Origin: GCA-2786165 sp964625775 | GTDB lineage: Bacteria > Pseudomonadota > Gammaproteobacteria > Legionellales > Legionellaceae | Reading direction: 5' to 3' | DNA length: 43,682 nt | Assembly: GCA_964625775.1 (NCBI GenBank) | Contig: CAZVEH010000018.1 | Coordinates: 1-43,682, forward strand | Part shown: positions 36,135-43,682 of the stretch, piece after piece | Numbering within the stretch: position 1 is the first letter of the stretch | Layout of the letters: each line of letters starts with the position of its first letter | Position numbers and translations under genes: made by a program | The notes under the pieces: model-generated | Databases searched by the model: none | Seen by the model: the letters and a program-made list of their open reading frames with translations, nothing else | What the model was told of the DNA's origin: nothing

Positions 36135-38425
36135 AAGGATTTTCCACTGCGGATTAAATCACCTAGGCCTTGTTCTTCAAGGTTTTTTTGCAAATATAAT
36201 CGAATTTCGATGGGATGCTCCAGCTCTAAGACTTCGGCCAATATTTTTCGTGCATGCATCAGAGAAAAATTGCGAATGATCCATTTAATTCTGGGTAAAC
36301 TGGCGGAGTTCATGCTGAGGGTATCAAAACCCATGGCCAATAATAAAATAGCAGCCAAAGGATCGGATGCCATTTCGCCACATACGCTGATTTTGACACC
36401 GGCAGCATGACCGCCTTCGACAATTTTCATCAAAGTACGCAACATGGCTGGGTGTAAGGGATCATACAGGCCAGCAACTCGTGCATTATTGCGATCAATG
36501 GCTAATAAGTATTGGGTCAAATCATTGGTGCCCACCGACAAAAAATCCACTCGTTTGGCCAATTCTTTGGCTTGGCATGCGGCTGCAGGGACTTCAATCA
36601 TGACGCCCAAAGCAGGTTTTTCAATCCGACAACCCTCTTCGAGCAGTTCTTCATAGGCTTGATTGATCAAATAAGCCGCCTCATCCACTTCACTCAGGGT
36701 AGTGACCATGGGCAGCATGATGCGTAAATTGTTCAATTCTTCATTGGCACGCATCATGGCGCGCACTTGCAGCAAAAAGAGATCGGGATGATCTAGCATC
36801 ACACGAATGCCACGCCAGCCTAAATAGGGATTGGTTTCTTCAATGGGAAAATACGGCAACACTTTGTCGCCACCAATATCCAAGGTACGCATGGTCACAG
36901 AGCGTGGGGCAAAGGCCTTCAGGGTCTGACGGTAAATAATGTACTGCTCATCTTCGGAGGGAAAACGATCGCGACTCATAAAGGGAACTTCAGAGCGATA
37001 GAGGCCTACGCCTTCGGCACCCACACTCATCGACATACCTGAGTCCATGGCGAGGCCGGTATTCACGTGCAAAGCGATACGGTGGTGGTCTAGCGTTTCT
37101 GCGGGTTTGTCGCGTAGACCCACCAGGCTTTGATTTAAGGCATCTTCTTTTTGGATCAATTGCTTGTATTCAGAGAGCAGGATTTTGGTGGGAGAAACAA
37201 AGACTTCACCATTGTCACCGTCCACAATGATGGCGCGTCGAGACAATTGGTCTAGCTGTAAGCCACGTACGGCCATGACGGTTGGTATACACATAGACCG
37301 CGCTAAAATGGCCATATGAGAGCTGCTAGACCCATTGGCTGAAATGATACCGGCCAAATGCCCCTCGGGTACTTCTGCAAGGGTGGCTGCTGAAATTTCA
37401 TCGCCGACCAAAATGGTACGTCGGGGATAGTCAATTTCTTCATGTTGTGACGATTGTAATTCAGCCAAAACCCTACGCCCAATATCACGAAAATCAGACG
37501 CTCGTTCGCGTAAATATTCGTCGTTCATGTTTTCAAATTGTTGAATATGGCGCTTGATGACTGTTGCTAAAGCGGCTTGTGCACCCAGATGCTCGGTGCG
37601 AATTTCACGAATCACTTCTTCTCCCAAGCTGTCTTGGTCGAGGATGCGCAAATAGACGTCGAATAAGGCATGTTCTTCATCAGCCACACTAGATTTGATG
37701 CGTCGACTCAAACGATGCATATTGTCGCGCGCTGCTTGGAGTGCTTGTAAAAAAATGGCGATTTCGCTGTCGACATCATCCACAAAATGCCTGGGCACTG
37801 CATCAATATCCGCGGGTGGATAAATGACCACGGCTGTCCCGATAGCCACACCAGGTACGGAGCTCATTCCTCTCAGGGCAATGGGCGTATGCTCGGTTTT
37901 GCTGGCACCAGAGGTGGGTGGCTCAGTCAAAAGCGCCAATTCACCTGTTGCTTCGGCGTGAGCAATCATGCCCCCGAGTTGGGCCGCCAAGGTGATCAAA
38001 AAAGCTTCTTCTGCGTCATCAAAACAGCGTTGATTGGTTTGTTGGGCGACGAGAACGCCATAGAGTTTTCGATGTTGAATGATGGGCACGCCTAGGAATG
38101 CGTGCAAATGTTCTTCTTTGAGCAAGGGATTGTAGTAAAAATCAGGGTGATCACTGGCGTCGTCAATATTAATCGGTTCCTCACGCCGCCCTACCAAACC
38201 AATGAGTCCTCGGTCGATAGAAATTCTTACCGAAAATTCGGCATCTTTATGTAGTCCTTTGGTGGCGATCAACACATATTCACGATTTTTATTATCAATC
38301 AAAAATACCGAGACCGCTTCAGCGTAAATGGCGCTGCTCACCCGGTCTACCAAGGTATTCAAAGCGGCCAGAAGGTGGGGTGCTGTTGTAACATCTTGGA
38401 CGATACGCTTTAATATTTTAAGCAT
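36131..38425 (-). CDS. ptsP: PEP-protein phosphotransferase of the nitrogen PTS (EI-Ntr)
   Basis: At 764 residues it has an N-terminal GAF domain (about 1-165; SAIYAEAVSVFLID, EEPINIDDASDHPDFYYNP), then enzyme I. The phospho-acceptor His lies in ISANGSSSSHMAILARSMCIPTV; catalytic parts are GVGLYRSEVPFM, TMRTLDIGGDKVLPYF, MIEVPAAACQAKELA and LSVGTNDLTQYLLAIDR. It passes phosphate from PEP to NPr and PtsN; neither partner is in this window. It shares one base with the rppH stop (TGATG). Confidence 0.97.
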   Translation of the reverse strand: MLKILKRIVQDVTTAPHLLAALNTLVDRVSSAIYAEAVSVFLIDNKNREYVLIATKGLHKDAEFSVRISIDRGLIGLVGRREEPINIDDASDHPDFYYNPLLKEEHLHAFLGVPIIQHRKLYGVLVAQQTNQRCFDDAEEAFLITLAAQLGGMIAHAEATGELALLTEPPTSGASKTEHTPIALRGMSSVPGVAIGTAVVIYPPADIDAVPRHFVDDVDSEIAIFLQALQAARDNMHRLSRRIKSSVADEEHALFDVYLRILDQDSLGEEVIREIRTEHLGAQAALATVIKRHIQQFENMNDEYLRERASDFRDIGRRVLAELQSSQHEEIDYPRRTILVGDEISAATLAEVPEGHLAGIISANGSSSSHMAILARSMCIPTVMAVRGLQLDQLSRRAIIVDGDNGEVFVSPTKILLSEYKQLIQKEDALNQSLVGLRDKPAETLDHHRIALHVNTGLAMDSGMSMSVGAEGVGLYRSEVPFMSRDRFPSEDEQYIIYRQTLKAFAPRSVTMRTLDIGGDKVLPYFPIEETNPYLGWRGIRVMLDHPDLFLLQVRAMMRANEELNNLRIMLPMVTTLSEVDEAAYLINQAYEELLEEGCRIEKPALGVMIEVPAAACQAKELAKRVDFLSVGTNDLTQYLLAIDRNNARVAGLYDPLHPAMLRTLMKIVEGGHAAGVKISVCGEMASDPLAAILLLAMGFDTLSMNSASLPRIKWIIRNFSLMHARKILAEVLELEHPIEIRLYLQKNLEEQGLGDLIRSGKSL

Positions 38426-38955
38426 CAGATTTTGTGACCATGATGACCCCGTTTACGGCGCATGCCCAAAGGAGTGCGTCGTTTTTTTAATAGATATTCT
38501 AACTCTTTTAACGCTTGAATATAGACTTGTTTTTTAAAAAAGATCACCAAATCTTGTGGCTCTTTGTAATCAATCCAACGCCAGCTATCAAATTCGGGCG
38601 AATTACTCAGATCTAAACGAATTTTTTGTTCGTTGGTCACGAGCTTGAGCAAAAACCATTTTTGTTTTTGGCCAATGACCAATGGGTCGGTGCCGTGACG
38701 TAAATATTGTTTGGGCAGACGGTATTTTAACCAGCGCTTGGTGGCGCCCAAAATTTCCACATCGGTGCGCTCTAAGCCAATTTCTTCGCGTAGTTCACGA
38801 AACAAAGCTTCAGTGGGTGTTTCGCCTGGCGCTAGGCCGCCCTGGGGAAATTGCCAGGCATCATGCCCATAGCGCTTGCCCCAGAATACACGATGTGACT
38901 CATTTATCAAAATGATACCTACGTTCAATCGATACCCAGCACGATCAATTAGCAT
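38425..38955 (-). CDS. rppH: RNA pyrophosphohydrolase RppH (Nudix)
   Basis: About 176 residues with the Nudix box GGLAPGETPTEALFRELREEIGLE, preceded by WQFPQG as in RppH. The start at 38955 gives MLIDRAGYRLNVGIILIN, matching the family; a TTG eight codons earlier is less likely. RppH removes pyrophosphate from 5' triphosphate RNA and starts mRNA decay. The C-terminal tail is basic (KKRRTPLGMRRKRGHHGH). It diverges from dnaA across 134 bases. Confidence 0.96.
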   Translation of the reverse strand: MLIDRAGYRLNVGIILINESHRVFWGKRYGHDAWQFPQGGLAPGETPTEALFRELREEIGLERTDVEILGATKRWLKYRLPKQYLRHGTDPLVIGQKQKWFLLKLVTNEQKIRLDLSNSPEFDSWRWIDYKEPQDLVIFFKKQVYIQALKELEYLLKKRRTPLGMRRKRGHHGHKI

Positions 38956-39031
38956 GATTTTTTTTCTTAATAACAGCAACTCCGACAGGAGTTATAAATT
39001 GTGTCATGATTTTTTCATAAAAGGTGAGAGT

Positions 39032-39060
39032 TTGGCAATAAGAACTTGTTTGGGTATAAT
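39032..39060 (+). promoter_or_regulatory. dnaA promoter
   Basis: TTGGCA (39032-39037) and a perfect TATAAT (39055-39060) are spaced by 17 bases, 29 bases before the dnaA GTG. A GGAG (39080-39083) supplies the ribosome-binding site. No DnaA box cluster was found in this short gap, so dnaA autoregulation by DnaA is not supported here. Confidence 0.75.
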
Positions 39061-39089
39061 CGTCTGCTGAGTTCTGTCTGGAGTTACCT

Positions 39090-40451
39090 GTGTCTGCGAA
39101 TATCTGGCAGAAATGTTTGAGTCTGTTACAAGAAGAGTATCCGGCACAACAATTTAATACGTGGTTACGGCCTTTACAAGCAGAAACACAGGATTCAACC
39201 CTGGTTTTGTTGGCACCCAATCGCTTTGTGGTCGATTGGGTTAAAAAGCATTTTAATACGCGTATCAACGAGTTGGTTCGTCAAATCAGTCCGGACACCA
39301 TTACGCATGTGAGTATTGAAATTGGGACAAAAGCAGTGATTCCCAGCGTAAGCACCGCAGCTGCAGCGGCCCAGCCTGCCCCAGAGCAACGTAAATCGCC
39401 TCAGGTGAAAAGTGCAGCGGATCCCTATAGCAATAGTTATTTGAATAAGAAATTTGTGTTTGACAGTTTTGTTGAAGGAAATTCTAACCAATTGGCGCGA
39501 GCTGCGTCGTTGCAGGTGGCCGAACGTCCCGGAGATGCGTATAATCCTTTGTTTATATACGGTGGTGTGGGTCTGGGTAAAACCCATTTGATGCATGCCA
39601 TTGGCAATACGATTTTGAAAAAAAATCCTGACGCAAAAGTATTGTACTTGCATTCTGAGCGATTTGTTGCGGATATGGTGAAAGCCTTACAAACCAATTC
39701 TATCAATGAATTCAAACGGTTTTATCGGTCTTTGAATGCGTTGTTGATTGATGATATTCAATTTTTTGCCGGCAAAGACCGTTCTCAAGAAGAGTTTTTC
39801 CATACTTTTAATGCTTTGCTGGAAGGGCAACAACAAATTATTTTAACCAGTGATCGCTATCCCAAAGAGATTGAAGGGGTAGAAGAGCGCTTAAAATCTC
39901 GTTTTGGCTGGGGATTGACCGTGGCAGTGGAGCCCCCGGAATTAGAAACCCGGGTGGCTATTTTGATTTCTAAAGCCGAATTATCCAATGTGATCCTGCC
40001 CTACGAAGTGGCCTTTTTTATTGCCAAACGCATTCGTTCTAACGTGCGAGAGCTTGAAGGAGCGCTGCGTCGCGTGATCGCCAATGCTCATTTCACAGGC
40101 AAACCCATCACCATTGAGTTTGTGAATGATGCTTTACGCGATTTGTTGGCGCTACAAGATAAATTGGTCACGATTGAAAATATTCAAAAAACCGTTGCAG
40201 AGTATTATAAGGTCAAAGTGGCTGATATTTTATCCAAACGGCGTAGTCGATCTATTGCCCGACCAAGGCAGATGGCAATGGCGCTGGCAAAAGAATTGAC
40301 CAATCATAGCCTGCCTGAAATTGGTGATCATTTTGGGGGCCGAGATCATACGACTGTGATTCACGCGTGTCGTAAGGTCAAAGAGTTGATCTTAGAAGGT
40401 GGCGATTTTGCCGAGGATTATAAAAACTTGATGCGCACATTATCGTCTTGA
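39090..40451 (+). CDS. dnaA: Chromosomal replication initiator protein DnaA
   Basis: The 453-residue protein has all four domains. Domain I reads IWQKCLSLLQEEYPAQQFNTWL, followed by a short Ala/Pro-rich linker. The AAA+ core carries Walker A YGGVGLGKTHLMHAIG and Walker B LLIDDIQFF, with an Arg finger segment near EERLKSRFGWGL. Domain IV has the box-binding signature GGRDHTTVIHACRKV. The start is GTG after GGAG. dnaN and recF follow in the same direction. The gene lies beside rppH rather than the usual rpmH-rnpA. Confidence 0.99.
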   Translation: MSANIWQKCLSLLQEEYPAQQFNTWLRPLQAETQDSTLVLLAPNRFVVDWVKKHFNTRINELVRQISPDTITHVSIEIGTKAVIPSVSTAAAAAQPAPEQRKSPQVKSAADPYSNSYLNKKFVFDSFVEGNSNQLARAASLQVAERPGDAYNPLFIYGGVGLGKTHLMHAIGNTILKKNPDAKVLYLHSERFVADMVKALQTNSINEFKRFYRSLNALLIDDIQFFAGKDRSQEEFFHTFNALLEGQQQIILTSDRYPKEIEGVEERLKSRFGWGLTVAVEPPELETRVAILISKAELSNVILPYEVAFFIAKRIRSNVRELEGALRRVIANAHFTGKPITIEFVNDALRDLLALQDKLVTIENIQKTVAEYYKVKVADILSKRRSRSIARPRQMAMALAKELTNHSLPEIGDHFGGRDHTTVIHACRKVKELILEGGDFAEDYKNLMRTLSS

Positions 40452-40500
40452 TGCACCGTGATTTGTTTGCGTTTTATCTTAAAGAAGTGGAGGGTTTATT

Positions 40501-41607
40501 GTGTTTGAATTGACAATCAGCAAGCAACAAATTTTAACACCATTGTTGATGGTGGCTGGTGCGGTGGATAAAAAGCAATCTTTGCCCATTTTGTCCAATA
40601 TTTTATTACAGCTGTCTGCACATCAATTCAGTTTAACCGCCACGGATTTGGAGATTCAAATCACCGCCGTGGTGCCTTGCTCCTCCAGCATGCTGGGTGC
40701 GGTGACCGTGCCGGCTAAAAAAATAATTGATATTTTTCGCTCTTTAGACGACGAAGCTGTACCCACATTGCATTATACGGGTACCACGCTCACGATTAAA
40801 ACTGAGCGCAGTCAATTCAAGCTCACCACCCTGCCCGCCGTGGATTACCCTATTGCAGAAGACGAAGTGAGTGAATTAGAGTTTTCATTACAATCCGCTG
40901 ATTTGATGCGTTTGTTACAAGCCACTTCGTTTGCCATGGCACAACAAGACGTGCGCGCCTACCTGAATGGCTTATTTCTTGAGATTGATCGCAAATCCAT
41001 CACCGCGGTCACTGCTGATGGCCATCGTATGGCTGTGTGTCGCCTCTCTGAGGAAGGGTTAGATCAGCATCATCGTTTGTTGATTCCCAAGAAGGGCGTT
41101 CAAGAAATGCTACGATTGCTGGCCACAGTGGCCTCTGATGAACGTGTGGTGATTTCGGCCAGTAAAAATCATGTGAGTTTGGTGACCAGTCAATTTAGAT
41201 TTTCTTCCAAATTGATCGAAGCACGGTTCCCACCCTATGCAAGAGCGATACCTAAGGATTATGAACGCATCGTTCTTATCGACCGCGACAGCTTAAAGCG
41301 CGCCTTATCGCGTATCGTCATTTTGGCCAATGAAAAATTACGTGCGGTGGTATTGCGGATTGAGCATAACTTATTAACCTTGGCAGCCTCCAACAAAGAA
41401 CAAGAAGAAGGCGTAGAAACTTTGGTTGCAGAAACGCAAGGTGAGCCGTTGACGATTGGTCTCAATGCTACCTATCTATTGGACGTGCTCAATTATTTCA
41501 ATGAGGGTGTGTTGCGGTTGTCATTTGGCGATGCGGACAATAGTATTTTGGTCCAGGCCGTGAATGACGATCATTATTTGTACATTATTATGCCTATGAA
41601 GTTGTAA
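40501..41607 (+). CDS. dnaN: DNA polymerase III beta sliding clamp
   Basis: The 368-residue three-domain clamp starts MFELTISKQQILTPLLMVAG and has KQSLPILSNILLQ, NGLFLEIDRKSITAVTADGHRMAVC and a C terminus YLYIIMPMKL, all family-typical. It tethers polymerase III to DNA. The GTG start is preceded by GGAGG. Its TAA shares one base with the recF ATG (TAATG), so dnaN and recF are coupled. Confidence 0.99.
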   Translation: MFELTISKQQILTPLLMVAGAVDKKQSLPILSNILLQLSAHQFSLTATDLEIQITAVVPCSSSMLGAVTVPAKKIIDIFRSLDDEAVPTLHYTGTTLTIKTERSQFKLTTLPAVDYPIAEDEVSELEFSLQSADLMRLLQATSFAMAQQDVRAYLNGLFLEIDRKSITAVTADGHRMAVCRLSEEGLDQHHRLLIPKKGVQEMLRLLATVASDERVVISASKNHVSLVTSQFRFSSKLIEARFPPYARAIPKDYERIVLIDRDSLKRALSRIVILANEKLRAVVLRIEHNLLTLAASNKEQEEGVETLVAETQGEPLTIGLNATYLLDVLNYFNEGVLRLSFGDADNSILVQAVNDDHYLYIIMPMKL

Positions 41608-42659
41608 TGCTAGCGCAGATTAATATTCATGGATTGCGTAATATTGATACGATGCATTTAGAGCTTCATCCGCGTTTTAATTTTTTTTATGGACAAAATG
41701 GTAGTGGAAAAACATCGATTTTGGAGGCCATTTATCTGTTAGGCAGTGGCCACTCCTTTCGAACACGCGAGATAGCGCCCTTGGTCCAACAAGGACAGTC
41801 CTCTTTCACGGTGTTTTCTAAAACCCAGCAGCATGAGACCATCAGTGTCCAAAAGTCATTGGATGGTTCTGCACTGGTACGATTGAATCAACAGCCCTGC
41901 CAACGGAGTTCGGAGTTGGCGCATTTTTTGCCCTGCTCTTTGTTTTATCATGATTTGTTTCAAATCATCGACGCAGGCCCCAGCGTGAGACGCAGTATTT
42001 TAGATTGGGGATTGTTTCACGTGGAACATTCTTATCATGAGACATGGAAAGAATACCGGGCTGTGTTGAAGCAACGCAATGCGTTATTGAAACAAAAAGC
42101 AAAGCCTCAGTATTATGTGCCATGGGACAATCGCTTGGTGGATTTGGCGCATGAATTAGATCGCTTGAGAGCGGCATATTTTCAAGAGTGGTCCAGTCGT
42201 TTTCAAGCCTGTTTGCAACCATTGACCGACACACCGTGCAGCATTCGTTATGACAAGGGCTGGGATAAAAAAGGCACTGGAAAATCTTTGAAAACCATTT
42301 TGTCCGAGCAATTCGAACAAGATGTGCAACGCCAGTACACCAATGCCGGTCCTCATCATGCGGATGTGGTGTTTGATTCGGTTTTGTTGAAAGCCAAACA
42401 ACATTTATCCCGCGGGCAGCAAAAAATCATTTTAATTGCTTTGAAATTAGCCCAAGCACAATTGATCGCCAAACCCTGTGTATATTTGATGGACGACATT
42501 ACCATAGAGTTAGATGGCTTACATATACAGAGATTATTCGATGCACTCAGTGAGTTGCCGGGGCAGTTTTTCTTAACATCTGTGCATCCTTTTGCAAACC
42601 CCTCTGGACTAGAGGGACACGTTTATCAATTAGATCAGGGGCATTGTTTCCCTGCTTAG
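41607..42659 (+). CDS. recF: DNA replication and repair protein RecF
   Basis: The 350-residue SMC-like ATPase has Walker A in FFYGQNGSGKTSILEAIYLL (27-46), the ABC signature LSRGQQKIILIALKLAQ and Walker B YLMDDITIELD, slightly different from the common DDVxSELD. RecF loads RecA at gaps through RecOR. The coding sequence carries an exact parS site at 42013-42028. gyrB, the usual next gene, does not follow; a palindromic element and an IS remnant do. Confidence 0.97.
   Translation: MLAQINIHGLRNIDTMHLELHPRFNFFYGQNGSGKTSILEAIYLLGSGHSFRTREIAPLVQQGQSSFTVFSKTQQHETISVQKSLDGSALVRLNQQPCQRSSELAHFLPCSLFYHDLFQIIDAGPSVRRSILDWGLFHVEHSYHETWKEYRAVLKQRNALLKQKAKPQYYVPWDNRLVDLAHELDRLRAAYFQEWSSRFQACLQPLTDTPCSIRYDKGWDKKGTGKSLKTILSEQFEQDVQRQYTNAGPHHADVVFDSVLLKAKQHLSRGQQKIILIALKLAQAQLIAKPCVYLMDDITIELDGLHIQRLFDALSELPGQFFLTSVHPFANPSGLEGHVYQLDQGHCFPA
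42013..42028. other. parS centromere site inside recF
   Basis: TGTTTCACGTGGAACA reads on the reverse strand as TGTTCCACGTGAAACA, which equals the well-established bacterial chromosomal parS consensus at all 16 bases. It encodes LFHVEH within recF. ParB binds such sites near oriC and spreads to organise and segregate the origin region. parA and parB are not in this window. Coding constraint alone is unlikely to produce the exact 16-mer. Confidence 0.9.
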
Positions 42660-42699
42660 CTGACAGGCCTTGCTTAAGCGGCCAACATATTTAAAATTC

Positions 42700-42850
42700 A
42701 GACGACTTGTGTCTTGTAGCCCGCAAGTAGCATAGAGAATTGCGGGGTCACCAATAACACGGGCAGATTATTGTGGAATACATAGTGCAAAAACAATGAT
42801 GATCGTTTGTCTGGTTGAATGTAACCCCGCAATTCACTGCGCTCTGAGTG
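42700..42850. repeat. MITE-like palindromic element, copy 2 (right arm eroded)
   Basis: The left arm GTAGCCCGCAAGTAGCATAG starts at 42716, and AGACGACTTGT precedes it, as at copy 1. The spacer keeps TGTGGAATACAT and the GTAACCCCGCAATT start of the right arm (42821-42834). The outer right arm has diverged (GCGCTCTGAGTG instead of CGCTACTTGCGG). It lies between recF and a transposase. The 281-base gap around it has no gene. Confidence 0.7.
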
Positions 42851-42940
42851 ATTCTGGCATATTTTTAAACAAAAAAAATTGAAGTGCATATGAAATTATG
42901 ATCAAATTGAGTTTCTGACGACTTAATAGGATAAAAACAT

Positions 42941-43642
42941 ATGCACAAGCAGACATTTTGCCAGAAATTGTTCGAAACAGCACTAGGCACAGGCATTCAT
43001 AAAGCAAGAAAAAAGTGTTTATCGCGATTTATAGGCGACTTATTAGATTATGATGTGAATTTGAGTGTCACAGAAATCGGAAAAAAGCTTAGTCCAATTT
43101 TTTTTGGTGATGCGCAAGAGCTGGTAGTCTTAATTGATTGGAGCGGTTCGTGTAAGGAAAAGCTTCATACATTAATCGCCAGTATAGTAGGTCATGGTCG
43201 CTCAATACCCATTTATCACCAAGTATTCGGTGAGTCACAACTAGGTGGTCAAACAGCTCATGAGCAATTTTTACAAACATTAAGAGATATTATACCGTCT
43301 CATATAAAAGTCATTATTATTACGGATGCTGGGTTTCGTACGCCTTGGTTTAGAGAAGTTATTTCATATGGATGGGATGTGATTGGCCGTATACATGGAG
43401 GGTTCGGTTTTCAAAAAGAAGGCGAAAAAGAGTGGGTTAGCCTAAATGAAATTGATTTTGGTGGTACAGGTAAGGCTTACTCGCTAGGCAATGGGAAGAT
43501 TGGAAAAAAAACGAAACGTGTATCCGTGTACGTATATACGTATAAGGAAAGGCTTTCGGACAAACCTCATAAAAAAATCCGTAACTCCCCACGTCATCCC
43601 GAGCGCAGCGAGGGATCTCCTGTCGTTTGGCACAATTTTTAA
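42941..43642 (+). pseudogene. IS4-family transposase, C-terminally truncated by a repeat
   Basis: The frame encodes an IS4-type DDE transposase N terminus. A first Asp lies in VVLIDWSGSCKEKL, and the second in IIITDAGFRTPWFREVISYGWD, with GRIHGGF following, all diagnostic. The third acidic residue and the YREKW-like C-terminal region of about 150 residues are missing. From 43580 the frame reads through the 46-bp repeat, giving the peptide PRHPERSEGSP, and stops at 43642. The enzyme is very likely inactive. It occupies the place where gyrB would normally follow recF. Confidence 0.85.
43580..43625. repeat. 46-bp dispersed palindromic repeat, copy B
   Basis: This is the inverted partner of the block at 11-56, with one mismatch. 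Its centre reads ATCCCGAGCGCAGCGAGGGA. Here it forms the 3' end of the truncated transposase frame. The last 57 bases of the window after it hold no complete gene. Confidence 0.8.
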
Positions 43643-43682
43643 AGAATCGATTGATACAAGTCGTTCCATTCTGGGTTCAATG

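Noticed and set aside
43484..43669. 61-residue minus-strand frame at the right end
   Set aside because: It is the antisense of the transposase and the repeat, with no independent coding evidence.
1..43682. CRISPR arrays, tRNA or rRNA genes
   Set aside because: No regularly spaced direct repeats and no tRNA-like cloverleaf or rRNA segment was recognised in the intergenic regions by eye; a covariance-model scan was not possible.

Overview
This window looks like origin-proximal chromosome from a gammaproteobacterium, most likely of the Legionellales type (Legionella, Coxiella or a relative). The housekeeping blocks support the class: rppH-ptsP-lgt-thyA, ubiE-ubiJ-ubiB-tatA-tatB, rlmKL, darP, priA and dnaA-dnaN-recF. 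The order-level guess rests on the kinase-like, lipase-like, ankyrin-like and permuted-papain-like proteins set between housekeeping genes, which resemble secreted effectors of intracellular bacteria. No secretion-system gene is present, so effector status is inferred.

Layout. From 0.1 to 17.8 kb all genes are on the minus strand. In transcription order they are the ubiquinone/Tat operon (17.8-14.4 kb), an MHS-type MFS transporter plus a pteridine-reductase-like SDR (14.3-12.2), a protein-kinase-like gene (12.1-10.8), a respiratory operon (triheme cytochrome c, CoxB with a fused cytochrome c domain, CoxA, Cox11/CtaG, CoxC; 10.8-5.2), then a TauE/SafE-family permease, darP, rlmKL, an SPFH protein and NfeD. 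A plus-strand corA-like gene lies at 18.4-19.4 kb. The minus strand resumes with a 1145-residue lipase-like protein, gloB, an MFS transporter and a VOC protein (25.9 kb).

After a 0.46 kb AT-rich gap the strand switches. midA-like, a PTPS-family gene and priA form a plus-strand operon (26.4-30.1 kb), followed by two unknown genes (30.2-33.0). A minus-strand block (39.0-33.1) holds rppH, ptsP, lgt, thyA and two unknown genes. dnaA-dnaN-recF (39.1-42.7) run on the plus strand. gyrB, the usual next gene, is absent; instead there is a palindromic element and a broken IS4-family transposase.

Most notable observations: (1) a perfect 16-bp parS centromere site inside recF; (2) a gene-strand and base-skew switch at about 26 kb that coincides with an AT-rich gap and may mark the replication origin away from dnaA; (3) a PTPS-family protein with an ExxHGH motif in place of the catalytic cysteine, as in PTPS-III enzymes that replace FolB; (4) a putative permuted papain-like enzyme next to thyA; (5) two dispersed palindromic repeat families, one of which ends the transposase reading frame and also occurs, inverted, at the other end of the window.
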